Source of the DNA: Litoribacter ruber
Lineage (GTDB): Bacteria > Bacteroidota > Bacteroidia > Cytophagales > Cyclobacteriaceae
DNA: 64,000 nucleotides
Assembly: GCF_018500185.1 (NCBI RefSeq)
Contig: NZ_JAHBGI010000008.1
Location: 62,001-126,000, forward strand
Direction of reading: 5' to 3'
Shown: piece by piece, positions 34,738 through 43,661 of the stretch
How the letters are laid out: each line of letters starts with the position of its first letter
Numbering within the stretch: position 1 is the stretch's first letter
Position numbers and translations under genes: made by a program
Notes under the pieces: model-generated
Database searches by the model: none
Told to the model about the DNA's origin: nothing
The model's input: only the letters and a program-made list of their open reading frames with translations

Positions 34738-36846
34738 TTAGAAGAATCTGTATCTGTAATCTTTCACTTCAGCCAACTCCTCCATGGCCATCATGAGCAT
34801 GTAGGCCGTTCTTTGAGAAGAATTCGTAGTCAATTGACTCTGGTATCTGGAGTAATCAGAAAGTTCACCCGCTGGGGTCACATTGTTTACTTTTACCAAA
34901 ATCACACCTACATCTTCTTTAATAGGTTGGGAAACCTTTCCACTTTCAATACCAAATACTTTACCGATTGCTCTAGGAGCAAATCCAACACCTGGAATTA
35001 CAGTAGAACCTAGTCTCAAATCAGGCGTATTACCCAAAGAAGCATCCCCGTCAAAAACGGCCTTCATGTCTTCAAGAGAGTTCTTCCCTTGCAATTTGTC
35101 AGCAATGATCTTAGCTTTCTTTTCGTTCTTCACCAAAGTGGTAACCTCTTCTCTCACTTGCTCCAAGGAAGCAGTTCCTTCTTCGGTTTTATCAGTCAAT
35201 ACTGCTACTACGTAAGCATTGTCCAATTCAAACACATCAGAGACTTTGTTTACAGAGGCGTCATTGAATGCCCATCTGATCACTTCTCTTGCATTAGAAA
35301 TGTTGTTCAAGTTTCTAGATCCTTGATCAAGGCCATTAGCCTGCAATACTCTATAGTTTTCCTGCTGAGCATTGTCTCTGAATTCTTTTTGGTTTGAGCT
35401 GCTAGCTGCGAAATAATCGGCATTTCTGTAAGCCTCGTTTCTTGTCATATCGCTGGCGATAAGTTCAAGTTCCACGGTAGCTATTTTATGAGCCTGAGTT
35501 TTAGGCATCTCAGTTACCTTGATGATATGGAAACCATACTCTGTTTCTACCAATCTTGGGATCACCCCGGTAGACTTGGCTGCAAAAGTCACGTTAGAGA
35601 ATTCCTCGATAAAATCATCCTTACCAAACCATCCTAGGTCACCACCTCTTTGGGAAGTGCCGTCCTGACCGTGCTGCATGGCCAAAGTGGCGAAATCCTC
35701 ATCTCCACGGGCCTGCTGCAATACTGCCTCGGCCTGGTTACTTACTTCAGCTTTTTGGTTTTCATCCATTCCCTCGGTTGCAAATAGGATGTGGCTTGCT
35801 CTCATTCTTGGAGTACCATCAAACTTGTCTGAAACTTTATAAGTTACGAAAGTGGATCTTTGTGTAAGGAATGGACCATAAACAGCACCTTTCTCCAAGT
35901 TTTCCACATTTGTTGTCAAAGTGTTTGGAAGGGTCTCACCTGCTTGGTAAGTTCTGAAGGCATTGTTGGTCTCTGAGTTTCTGATGGCAAAAACTGAATC
36001 AGACTCCGTAGCTCTCAACTCTTCTGTCAATCTCTCGATCTCTCTTCTCACCTGGGCTGAATCCTCAGCACTTGGTGTAAGCGGGAAGGCCACATACTCG
36101 ATGTCTCTGGAATTTCTTACCTGAAATTTATCCTTGTTCTTCTTGATGTAATCTTTCAGTTCACTGTCAGTAACCTGAACATCGTTATCAGATACGGCGT
36201 AGTAAGGGATGAACAAATGGTCCACATCTGCTACAGTGTTTTCCATTTTGTGCTCCAATTTACCTTCAGCCTTAGAAGCGTAAACAGCGGTAGATAGAAG
36301 GTTGTCATACTTGATTCTCAATCTGGCATCGGCAAACAATCTTTCCTGCTGGGCCCAGAAGGCTCTCTGCTGTGGGTCTGCATCGTCAAGAGACTGAAGG
36401 AAGGCGATCAATTGCTCCCTGTCAAACTCGCCCGTCTCCGGATTGGTCAATTGCTGACGCAACTCGGCTACGATATTTCTACCTTGTACCATGTCCACCA
36501 ACTCTGCGTCAGAAACCATCATACCCAGTTCTTCATACTGCTCAGCAAACATACGCTCTACAATAAGCGCCTGCCATGCCTGCTCACGAAGGCTGTACAT
36601 TTCATTCTCAGAAGGGGTTCTTCCAGTGTTTTGCTGAAAGGAGAACTTTGCTTCCTCTATCTTCTGCACATATTCCTCATAGGAAATTTTCTCACCCGCT
36701 ATTTCACCTACGGTGTTTGAGCCTCTGCCCAAAAGCGTTGAATTCGGGCTCAATATATCTCCTCCTACAAGGAAAAATATTAAACCTACCGCAATAACAC
36801 CTATTGCAAGACTCGTTCTCTGTCTGATTTTTTTAATTAATGCCAT
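34738..36846 (-). CDS. ppiD: PpiD-type periplasmic folding factor (peptidyl-prolyl isomerase)
   Basis: 702 residues. A single N-terminal membrane anchor (about 12-30) is followed by a SurA_N-like helical chaperone domain (about 45-240). A parvulin domain follows at about 348-452 (RASHILFATEG, FATLAMQHGQDGTSQRGGDLGWF, YGFHIIKVTEM), then a second large helical domain. The layout is that of PpiD, which assists outer-membrane and secreted proteins as they leave the Sec channel. A TAATTTTG -7 box lies 50 bp upstream (36896-36903, minus) without a good -33. It is the last gene of the cluster with CNNM and lptC. Confidence 0.9.
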   Translation of the reverse strand: MALIKKIRQRTSLAIGVIAVGLIFFLVGGDILSPNSTLLGRGSNTVGEIAGEKISYEEYVQKIEEAKFSFQQNTGRTPSENEMYSLREQAWQALIVERMFAEQYEELGMMVSDAELVDMVQGRNIVAELRQQLTNPETGEFDREQLIAFLQSLDDADPQQRAFWAQQERLFADARLRIKYDNLLSTAVYASKAEGKLEHKMENTVADVDHLFIPYYAVSDNDVQVTDSELKDYIKKNKDKFQVRNSRDIEYVAFPLTPSAEDSAQVRREIERLTEELRATESDSVFAIRNSETNNAFRTYQAGETLPNTLTTNVENLEKGAVYGPFLTQRSTFVTYKVSDKFDGTPRMRASHILFATEGMDENQKAEVSNQAEAVLQQARGDEDFATLAMQHGQDGTSQRGGDLGWFGKDDFIEEFSNVTFAAKSTGVIPRLVETEYGFHIIKVTEMPKTQAHKIATVELELIASDMTRNEAYRNADYFAASSSNQKEFRDNAQQENYRVLQANGLDQGSRNLNNISNAREVIRWAFNDASVNKVSDVFELDNAYVVAVLTDKTEEGTASLEQVREEVTTLVKNEKKAKIIADKLQGKNSLEDMKAVFDGDASLGNTPDLRLGSTVIPGVGFAPRAIGKVFGIESGKVSQPIKEDVGVILVKVNNVTPAGELSDYSRYQSQLTTNSSQRTAYMLMMAMEELAEVKDYRYRFF

Positions 36847-36929
36847 TCTTCTAGTTTTTGAAGTGTCGCAAAATAATTACATCTGGCCGTAAATTCAAAA
36901 TTATATGCCTTCAATAATTATAAATTGAG

Positions 36930-38204
36930 TTAAGATACGGGGAGTATTTTCAATTTTACCGTATCAATCCGGTGCTCCTGCTTGGATACAACCGTAAAAT
37001 GATAAGGTCCAAACGTAGCTGAAGCTCCTTTTTTGGGTATATCTTCCGTAATTGACAAAATAAAACCCGATAAAGTTTCAAAATCGCCAGAGGGAAGATT
37101 CCAGGAATATTTTTCGTTCAAATAATCTATTTCATGCCTCGCGCTGAGCAAATATTCATTGTCGCCAATCTGCTGCTCTATCAAATCGTCATTGTCATAC
37201 TCATCTTCGATCTCCCCAAAAATCTCTTCGATGATATCCTCCATACTCACAATTCCACTTGTGCCCCCAAATTCATCCACCACCAAGGCCAAACTTTTCC
37301 GCTCAGAAATAAACTGCACCAAAAGGTCATTTGCAAGCGCTGACTCAGGCACGATGATAATGGGAGTCAGAATATCAGAAATGCTTTTGGGCTTTTTAAA
37401 GAGCTCAAGCAAATGGCAGTATCCGATCACATCATCAATGCTGTCCCTATAAACAATGACTTTGGAATGCCCGCTTTCAACAAAAGTCTTTCTCATGTCC
37501 TCTATATCATCCTCAATATCCACAGCCACCACATCGGTACGCGGCACCATGCATTCTCTTACCTTAATGGTCTTGAACTCCACGGCATTGTCGAAAATCT
37601 TGGTGTCAAGATCCATCTTTTTATCGTCTCCCACCACTTCCAGGTTATTTTGGATAAAAGAATTTAGATCGGTGATCTTGAAAACCGGTTTATCCTCACT
37701 GTATTCCAGCTTTAAGACATAAACGATAAAAATCCTAGAAAGCCAGACTACCACCCACACAACGGGATACATCAAAGTATAGATTACCAAAAAAGGGGCT
37801 GCAAAAAACGCCAACAAGCTGTTGGGGTTCAACATAAAAATACTTTTAGGTATAAACTCGGCAGTTATCAACACTACCAGAGTGGCAATTACTGTCTGCA
37901 ATATCAATAGAGAGGCTTGGTTTTCGAACGCTGACGGCAACCAACCCAATAAGGCAGGTTCCAATAGGTTGGCCATAAAAATACCATAAAGCACCAGTGA
38001 GACGGTGTTTCCCAAAAGAGTAGTTCCCAAAAACTGTCCGGGTTTTTTATTAAACCTGGATAGGACCCTTCCGGTAAAATCCCCCTGCTTCCCCTGAAGT
38101 TCTATATGAAGTTTGTTTGCTGAAACAAAGGCTATCTCCATGCCAGAAAAAAAGGCCGAAAACAACAGCGTGACCAACACATAGCCCAAATACGAATAGT
38201 CCAT
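36930..38204 (-). CDS. CNNM/CorC-type membrane protein (DUF21-CBS-CorC_HlyC)
   Basis: 424 residues. The N-terminal DUF21 membrane domain (1 to about 185) carries the GMEIAFVSAN start and AEFIPKSIF. A CBS pair follows (about 205-335; MVPRTDVVAV, VDEFGGTSGIVSMEDIIEEIFGEIEDE), then a CorC_HlyC domain to the C-terminus. The family handles divalent cations, mainly Mg2+ export; the Bacteroidota gliding protein GldE has the same architecture. I cannot tell whether this is GldE or a general family member, and the envelope neighbours (lptC, ppiD) do not decide it. It abuts the 71-residue gene directly upstream. Confidence 0.85.
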   Translation of the reverse strand: MDYSYLGYVLVTLLFSAFFSGMEIAFVSANKLHIELQGKQGDFTGRVLSRFNKKPGQFLGTTLLGNTVSLVLYGIFMANLLEPALLGWLPSAFENQASLLILQTVIATLVVLITAEFIPKSIFMLNPNSLLAFFAAPFLVIYTLMYPVVWVVVWLSRIFIVYVLKLEYSEDKPVFKITDLNSFIQNNLEVVGDDKKMDLDTKIFDNAVEFKTIKVRECMVPRTDVVAVDIEDDIEDMRKTFVESGHSKVIVYRDSIDDVIGYCHLLELFKKPKSISDILTPIIIVPESALANDLLVQFISERKSLALVVDEFGGTSGIVSMEDIIEEIFGEIEDEYDNDDLIEQQIGDNEYLLSARHEIDYLNEKYSWNLPSGDFETLSGFILSITEDIPKKGASATFGPYHFTVVSKQEHRIDTVKLKILPVS

Positions 38205-38420
38205 TTAGCGTTTCTTTTTCCTTTGAAGCCTTTCCTCAGGCTTATGGTCAGGGTTATTCTCCTCTTGCTTGTTGCGCCTAAGCTTAAACCAAAACAGCAA
38301 AGCCACAGCAAACATAAACATCGGGTAGGAGACCCCGACACCCTGCGTAATCGAAAGATGAACCCCGATAATAATCATTGCCGCCGAAAGGGCCAGCAGT
38401 AAAACTTCTTTTATTCCCAT
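38205..38420 (-). CDS. Tiny two-segment membrane protein
   Basis: 71 residues: two membrane segments (about 5-22 and 31-46) followed by a strongly basic, lysine- and arginine-rich tail (about residues 47-71). No family is recognised. It starts on the stop codon of lptC (one-base overlap) and ends directly before the CNNM gene, so it is almost certainly translated with them. Its place suggests an envelope role, which is inference. Confidence 0.65.
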   Translation of the reverse strand: MGIKEVLLLALSAAMIIIGVHLSITQGVGVSYPMFMFAVALLFWFKLRRNKQEENNPDHKPEERLQRKKKR

Positions 38421-38950
38421 TACTCTTCCCCAGGGATTGGCAAAATCCCCGTTACTTTTTTGAATTGATATTCATTGAAACCTTCATCGGCCTCTAGACC
38501 GGTACCGTTGATAATACGGCCCTCTTCCTGAACGGTGACAAATTTTTCAGTATAAATGATCTTCTTATCCGGGTCCCAGAAAAGCTCTTCAGAGTTCAAC
38601 TTCTGGTTTTTCTGAAGGTTGTTGACCCTCACATCCCCTTCGCCCCTATATAGATTAGATTGCCTATCATAAAAGCCTTTATCGGCTTGAATAGTACTGG
38701 ACATCTCTCCATCCTTTTCAAAGAAATGGATTTCAATACCTTCAGGAAATTCATAATCCCCATTGGCAAACTCCATCTGCTTGTCACCCATCAGCTTGGT
38801 CCGCACGATGGCTGAATCGCTGTGATAAAGGACGATGTTATAACTCACGCTAGTAGGTCCTGTGTAATCCTCCAACTGGCTGGGATCCACATCTTCCCTA
38901 CAAGAAAACAAACTTATACTTACCAGCATAAGCACGAAGAAAATTCTCAT
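38420..38950 (-). CDS. lptC: LPS export protein LptC (lipoprotein form)
   Basis: 176 residues with a lipoprotein signal (VSISLFSC, C17) instead of the membrane helix of enterobacterial LptC. The body follows the LptC/OstA fold: HSDSAIVRTKLMGDKQMEF, EIHFFEKDGEMSSTIQADKGFYDR, ATP-independent strand repeats RGEGDVRVNNL and KKIIYTEKFVTVQEEG. LptC links the inner-membrane LptBFG ABC transporter to the periplasmic LptA bridge for LPS transport. It leads a tight unit lptC, 71-aa membrane protein, CNNM, ppiD. Confidence 0.88.
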   Translation of the reverse strand: MRIFFVLMLVSISLFSCREDVDPSQLEDYTGPTSVSYNIVLYHSDSAIVRTKLMGDKQMEFANGDYEFPEGIEIHFFEKDGEMSSTIQADKGFYDRQSNLYRGEGDVRVNNLQKNQKLNSEELFWDPDKKIIYTEKFVTVQEEGRIINGTGLEADEGFNEYQFKKVTGILPIPGEE

Positions 38951-39001
38951 GATGCAAATTTAGAAAATAAATCAGGAAACTAAGCTTTGTGCCTCAACCA
39001 C

Positions 39002-39032
39002 AAAAAAAAGAGCGGCATTCCTACCGCTCTTT
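39002..39032 (-). terminator. Terminator of the coaX-barrel-TPR unit
   Basis: AAAGAGCGG (39007-39015) pairs with CCGCTCTTT (39024-39032) over an 8-nt loop. On the minus strand the stem is followed by further T bases. It lies 22 bp past the TPR gene and before lptC, so lptC likely has its own promoter. Confidence 0.85.
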
Positions 39033-39053
39033 AAATTTATGATTTTTTTGCAA

Positions 39054-40364
39054 TTAATCTCTTGTTGCCAAGGTCACATTTTCACCTATCCAGCAGCCAG
39101 TATTGATGGTCTGTCCTACTTCATAGCCTTCAGTAAACAATTCCTCTTTAGAAGGGAATCTAGCTTTGGCATTGGACATGCCAGAGTTGTCACCAGCTCT
39201 GCGGAATGCGTCATAGGCAGCAATAAAGATAGAGTAATCTTTCACTCTACTCTGACCACCTCTACACTCTTGAGATGACTGCATGTATAGGTTACCGATC
39301 AACGTCCAAGCTTCAGTAGCCTTGTTGGAGTTGAGTTCAGCAGCTTTCTTAGCAGAAGATCTTGCAGATGACTTTTGTCCTTTTTGGGAATAAGCTTTAG
39401 CAATATCATAATGCACATCACCTTTCTGCTCATCGTTAGCAGCCAAAGTCAAAGCTTTTTCGAATAGCTCAATTGCTCTGTCATACTCCTGGTTCTGCAT
39501 ATATCTCATACCTCTTACTTGAGATGTGGAGAAAGTTGGATCGTCATTATCGATGATTTCAAGTGAAGCTGTAAAAGCCTCAGTGCTTGTACACTTATAT
39601 TTCACAGAATACTGGAAAATCTGCTGGGCAAGCTTGATGTTTTCCGGCTCGGCCTTCAATCTTGGACCCAACTTGTTTTCAATGAAATCACAATCGATCA
39701 AATCCATCGCAACTACCAATTGCTCAACTTGTCCTCTTTGAGTAGCCACATCGGTACCCTCAGCTTCAGCATTATCAATGATTTCGGTCACTTTGGCCAA
39801 CTTATCCAGCAAATCATCCGTGGACAAGGATTTATTCATCAGATAATGTCTTCTTACCAAGTCAAAGTATGCAGGAGTCAAAGTATGGCTAATGCTACCA
39901 TGTATTTCAATGGCTCTGTCGAAATCCTCCACAGCACCACCTACTCTGTCTTTGTCATCCTTGAAGTACTGATAGCCATAGTAAGCTTTATTCTCGATCC
40001 ATCTGTCTTCATTGTCATAAAGCTCATTTCTCTTGTCATAGATCACCATTACAGAATCCTGATAAACTTTTTTCTGATCAGCATCTTCTACAGCTTTCTG
40101 AGCTCCATCATACACTTTCACACCGTTGATGTAAAGCGCTTCATTCAAATCTGGTGCGTTGGTCAACAACCAGTTCAAAGGTTTTGTCGCGGCAACGAAT
40201 TCGCCGGACTTCAAATAGTCATTATAGGCAGCGTTATACTCTCTGGCTTTAGATTCCTTTTCTGGATCTTCTGGCCAGTTCCAAGTTCCCTGAGCTTGAA
40301 CCATCCCCACTACCATGAAGGACAGCACGCCTAATAAGGCTGATTTTGCTTTCATCTTTTTCAT
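39054..40364 (-). CDS. Secreted TPR-repeat protein
   Basis: 436 residues with a signal peptide (about 1-25, ending VQAQ). The body is helical with TPR-like repeats: KSGEFVAATKPLNWLL near residue 52, QNQEYDRAIELFEKALTLAAND near 285, and GDVHYDIAKAYSQKGQKSSARS near 312. It would sit in the periplasm or outer-membrane face as an assembly scaffold. It starts 3 bp after the barrel gene and ends at a strong terminator. The order coaX, barrel, TPR, lptC suggests an envelope function; no precise family name is supported. Confidence 0.8.
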   Translation of the reverse strand: MKKMKAKSALLGVLSFMVVGMVQAQGTWNWPEDPEKESKAREYNAAYNDYLKSGEFVAATKPLNWLLTNAPDLNEALYINGVKVYDGAQKAVEDADQKKVYQDSVMVIYDKRNELYDNEDRWIENKAYYGYQYFKDDKDRVGGAVEDFDRAIEIHGSISHTLTPAYFDLVRRHYLMNKSLSTDDLLDKLAKVTEIIDNAEAEGTDVATQRGQVEQLVVAMDLIDCDFIENKLGPRLKAEPENIKLAQQIFQYSVKYKCTSTEAFTASLEIIDNDDPTFSTSQVRGMRYMQNQEYDRAIELFEKALTLAANDEQKGDVHYDIAKAYSQKGQKSSARSSAKKAAELNSNKATEAWTLIGNLYMQSSQECRGGQSRVKDYSIFIAAYDAFRRAGDNSGMSNAKARFPSKEELFTEGYEVGQTINTGCWIGENVTLATRD

Positions 40365-40367
40365 ACT

Positions 40368-41651
40368 TTATTCAAATACTTTTTTATAGAACCAACTATT
40401 GTCATTTATTGAAAAACCCAAGGAAACCTTAAAATAGTTCTCTCTTACCAAACCATTATCTGCAGTTCCTCGAGTTCCCAGCTTCATTGCGACGTTCATC
40501 AGGGAGAGCTGATTCATAGGAATCGACGCTCCAAAATTAATGCCAAGGTCATTGATCGCGGTGTTGTTAACTAAATAAGGCGTTTGTTCAAATTCTACCC
40601 CCATTCGGTACATAGAGCGGGCAAACACACTTTCCAAAGAAAACAAATCCGGGATGTACTGACCTCCCAAGGCTACCCTGAACGAATTGTTCATCATTCC
40701 GCTTGCGCCATCAAAAGATCTATATCGAGAGAAATCCTGATGCTGGGCTTCAAGTCCCACTACGAACTTGTTGAGTTTTTCATAACTGACCCCATAACCT
40801 AACCTGTTAGGCAAATAGATGGATCCTTCCACATTATCTCTTAAAACGCTGCCCGGCGCATTCGGGTTGCTAGCTTGGCCAAAATCGCCAACTTTCGCAA
40901 ACTCTTTTCCACTAATGTCTCCGTAGGCCTGATAAATGGCCCCAAAGTGCATATAACGCTGTTTTCCCAAGGGCAACATGTAGTGGGCACCGCCCTTGAA
41001 AGCGATATCGTTCAATGTTAATCTTTCATAATATTCAGACTCCACACCGACTCTTTCTCCATTTTCATTCTCCAACCTCAGCTGGTTTGTTCTGACAGTA
41101 GAACCAAAAACGTAGGATGCCTGTAAACCCAGATGGAAATTTTTGGCCACCTTAAACCCGGTGTTCACATAAGTTTCGCTCAACCCGCCATTCCCTTGGA
41201 TTACATTGTTGCTGAATAGGTCCGAATTCTGTACAGGTCCCCTTTGGGATAAGTCATAGTTGACCGCACTAATTTGGTTCAAGCCCACTCCAACTGACAT
41301 CTTCGAAGGGCTCACCGGAAGGGACATGGCAGCATAGCTCAATCCGCCTCCATCAAGTTCGGCCGTCCTGTCACCAGAAGTGGCCGTCAGCCTGTTATAA
41401 TTGAAAGCTGCCTGAAAGTTAAATGCATAATTCTGCACCGAAAGGGCAGGATTGACGTGGTTGACTCCCAAGCTGTTTCCATAACTGATGCCCAAGCCTC
41501 CCATTGCCTGGTTTTGTGTCAAACCCGAGGTATTGAGCTGGCCTATGCCCAAAGAGCTGTAGGTAGTCGTCCCTGATTGGGCAAACACGGTAAATTGTAT
41601 TAAAAAGGTGCTCATCACACCTAGGAAATTCAGTCTAGTTTTTCTCGACAT
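40368..41651 (-). CDS. Outer-membrane beta-barrel protein
   Basis: 427 residues. The signal peptide (about 1-24, ending TVFAQ) precedes SGTTTYSSLGIGQLNTSG and QNQAMGGLGISYGNSLGVNHVNPA, a pattern typical of Bacteroidota outer-membrane proteins of the OmpP1/FadL or PorV-like type, including the NPA segment. Alternating strands continue to the C-terminus (GFSINDNSWFYKKVFE). Its substrate is unknown. It overlaps the upstream coaX reading frame by 17 bp and is followed closely by the TPR gene, so they are one transcript. Confidence 0.82.
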   Translation of the reverse strand: MSRKTRLNFLGVMSTFLIQFTVFAQSGTTTYSSLGIGQLNTSGLTQNQAMGGLGISYGNSLGVNHVNPALSVQNYAFNFQAAFNYNRLTATSGDRTAELDGGGLSYAAMSLPVSPSKMSVGVGLNQISAVNYDLSQRGPVQNSDLFSNNVIQGNGGLSETYVNTGFKVAKNFHLGLQASYVFGSTVRTNQLRLENENGERVGVESEYYERLTLNDIAFKGGAHYMLPLGKQRYMHFGAIYQAYGDISGKEFAKVGDFGQASNPNAPGSVLRDNVEGSIYLPNRLGYGVSYEKLNKFVVGLEAQHQDFSRYRSFDGASGMMNNSFRVALGGQYIPDLFSLESVFARSMYRMGVEFEQTPYLVNNTAINDLGINFGASIPMNQLSLMNVAMKLGTRGTADNGLVRENYFKVSLGFSINDNSWFYKKVFE

Positions 41652-42351
41652 TGTAAGTTAAAATTCTATTCAATCCATGAAGGACCAAATTGGGGATTAC
41701 AAATATGTGGTCTTTTGTCAGACTTTCAAAGAAATTTGCGTCTCCACCACAAATAAACACCTTCAAACCTGCATGATTTTGAGCATATTGATCCACGAAG
41801 CCCAAAATTTCCGCCTTTACCCCGTGATAGATTCCGCTCTGTAGACAGGTTACAGTGGTGTCACCCACTTCCCTCACCATCGGATCCACCGAAACCATCG
41901 GAAGCTTGACCGTAAACTCGTGCATGGCCCTGGCCCGCATCAACAAACCCGGTGAAATAGCCCCTCCCAAATAAGATTGCTTTTCATCTAATAGGTCGTA
42001 AGTGATACAAGTACCCAAATCAATGGTCAAAACCGGGCCTTCTGCCCAATCCAACGCACCGATCACGGCAGCAAGCCTGTCCAAGCCCAAAGTTTCCGGT
42101 GTGCCATAGTTGTTATTAATAGGCAATGGGAGGGTGTGGTCGAAATACAGAAAGTCAAACGACCATTCGGCCTGCAGCGTATCCATATCATCTTTCACGG
42201 AACTCACCAGCACCTGGTCTTTTTCCAGCGACTCCACGTATTGTGTCACTTCGGAAAGCAGGCCAAACCAGCGTTCCTCCTGAAGCTTGTTGCCCCAGAA
42301 TAGCCCGGTTTTGATGCGCGTGTTACCAATGTCAATGATTAGGTTTCTCAA
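41635..42351 (-). CDS. coaX: Type III pantothenate kinase
   Basis: 238 residues. The phosphate-binding motif DIGNTRIKTGLF at residues 7-18, YGTPETLGLDRLAAV (substrate binding), TIDLGTCITYDL, GGAISPGLLMRARAMHEFT and GGDAN near the C-terminus are the full CoaX signature. It phosphorylates pantothenate in the first step of CoA synthesis and needs a monovalent cation. It heads the minus-strand unit coaX, barrel, TPR and is divergent from anmK with 132 bp between. Confidence 0.92.
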   Translation of the reverse strand: MRNLIIDIGNTRIKTGLFWGNKLQEERWFGLLSEVTQYVESLEKDQVLVSSVKDDMDTLQAEWSFDFLYFDHTLPLPINNNYGTPETLGLDRLAAVIGALDWAEGPVLTIDLGTCITYDLLDEKQSYLGGAISPGLLMRARAMHEFTVKLPMVSVDPMVREVGDTTVTCLQSGIYHGVKAEILGFVDQYAQNHAGLKVFICGGDANFFESLTKDHIFVIPNLVLHGLNRILTYNVEKN

Positions 42352-42483
42352 AATTGCGAATTGGAGTAGATTTTGGCCATATCCGAAAGTTCGCTCTAAA
42401 TTTAAGGAATAATAAAAAGGGGCGGGTTTTCAATAGAATAAATTTAACTTTACTGCCTTGTATTTAACAAACTTTAACCCAGC

Positions 42484-43575
42484 ATGCCTACACGCAAAAC
42501 CTATGGAATTATCGGCCTGATGTCAGGCACATCGGGCGATGGACTCGATATCGCCTATTGTGAATTTGAAAGAAACCAGGGTTGGAATTACAGGATTGCA
42601 AAAGCAAAAACGGCCATATTCCCAACAGATTTGGGACTAAAGCTTTCCAAAAGCCATCTATTGGGTGCCGAAGATTTACGGATGTTGGATGTCGGTTTTG
42701 GAAAATGGATGGGGGAACAGGTTAGCATTTTTTGCAAGGCCGAAAACATCAAACCTCTAGCAGTAGCCTCCCATGGACACACCGTTTTTCACCGTCCCGA
42801 TCAAGGCAATACTTTTCAGATCGGCAATGGGTGGAGCCTGCAGGAAAGCTGTGCCCTGCCTGTGATCAATGATTTCAGGATGCGCGATGTGCAGCTAGGC
42901 GGACAAGGCGCCCCCTTGGTACCCATCGGCGACATGCTGCTTTTCCAGGAATACGATTACTGCCTCAACCTGGGTGGCATTGCCAATATTTCATTTGAAA
43001 CTGATGGACAAAGAAAGGCCTTCGATGTGTCTCCTTTTAATTTGCTTCTAAACCATTTTTCCCAAAAGCTTGGGAAGCCCTATGATGAAGGCGGGCAGTT
43101 GGCCAAAAAGGGCAATGTGGATAACCCTCTGCTTGAAAGGTTAAACAATATTCCCTTTTACACTTCCAAAAACGCCAAATCCCTTGGCCGGGAGGATATT
43201 GAAGAGGTTTTTCTTCCTTTGCTGAAGGCTGCTGGCCTAGCCCCAAAGGACACGCTGGCTACTTTAAATGCCCATTTTGTAACACAACTCGCCGAGGCTA
43301 TTCCCGTAAAAGACCAAAGCCGCTTGCTGGTGACGGGAGGGGGTGCTTACAATGCTTATTTTATAGAATGCCTTAAAGAAAAGTTAGCGCCCAGTATCCA
43401 GGTAGTGGTGCCTGACGCCGATGTGGTAGAATATAAAGAAGCTTTGATTTTTGCCTTCATGGGGGCTTTACACCTGAGAAACGAGCCTAATTGCCTTGCC
43501 AGCGTGACAGGAGCTAGCAGGGACAATATCGGCGGTGTATGTTATGGCAGGGAGCTTTTGAACGATCTTCCTTAA
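42484..43575 (+). CDS. anmK: Anhydro-N-acetylmuramic acid kinase
   Basis: 363 residues. GLMSGTSGDGLDIAYCEF at the N-terminus is the ATP-binding motif, followed by SHGHTVFHRP, NDFRMRDVQLGGQGAPLVPIGD, YCLNLGGIANISF and LLVTGGGAYN, all diagnostic of AnmK. It opens and phosphorylates 1,6-anhydro-MurNAc from cell-wall recycling to give MurNAc-6-phosphate. It is a single gene, followed 86 bp later by the dehydrogenase gene. Confidence 0.93.
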   Translation: MPTRKTYGIIGLMSGTSGDGLDIAYCEFERNQGWNYRIAKAKTAIFPTDLGLKLSKSHLLGAEDLRMLDVGFGKWMGEQVSIFCKAENIKPLAVASHGHTVFHRPDQGNTFQIGNGWSLQESCALPVINDFRMRDVQLGGQGAPLVPIGDMLLFQEYDYCLNLGGIANISFETDGQRKAFDVSPFNLLLNHFSQKLGKPYDEGGQLAKKGNVDNPLLERLNNIPFYTSKNAKSLGREDIEEVFLPLLKAAGLAPKDTLATLNAHFVTQLAEAIPVKDQSRLLVTGGGAYNAYFIECLKEKLAPSIQVVVPDADVVEYKEALIFAFMGALHLRNEPNCLASVTGASRDNIGGVCYGRELLNDLP

Positions 43576-43628
43576 GAAAAATTATAGCCCATTGCCGGCA
43601 CCCTTCTTATATATGTAAACAATTTTAA

Positions 43629-43636
43629 TATTTTTG
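43629..43636 (+). promoter_or_regulatory. Possible -7 promoter box of the dehydrogenase gene
   Basis: TATTTTTG matches TAnnTTTG and lies 25 bp before the start codon. No TTG is present at the expected -33 distance. Confidence 0.4.
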
Positions 43637-43661
43637 CCTGAACACTATAAACCCAAATGTA

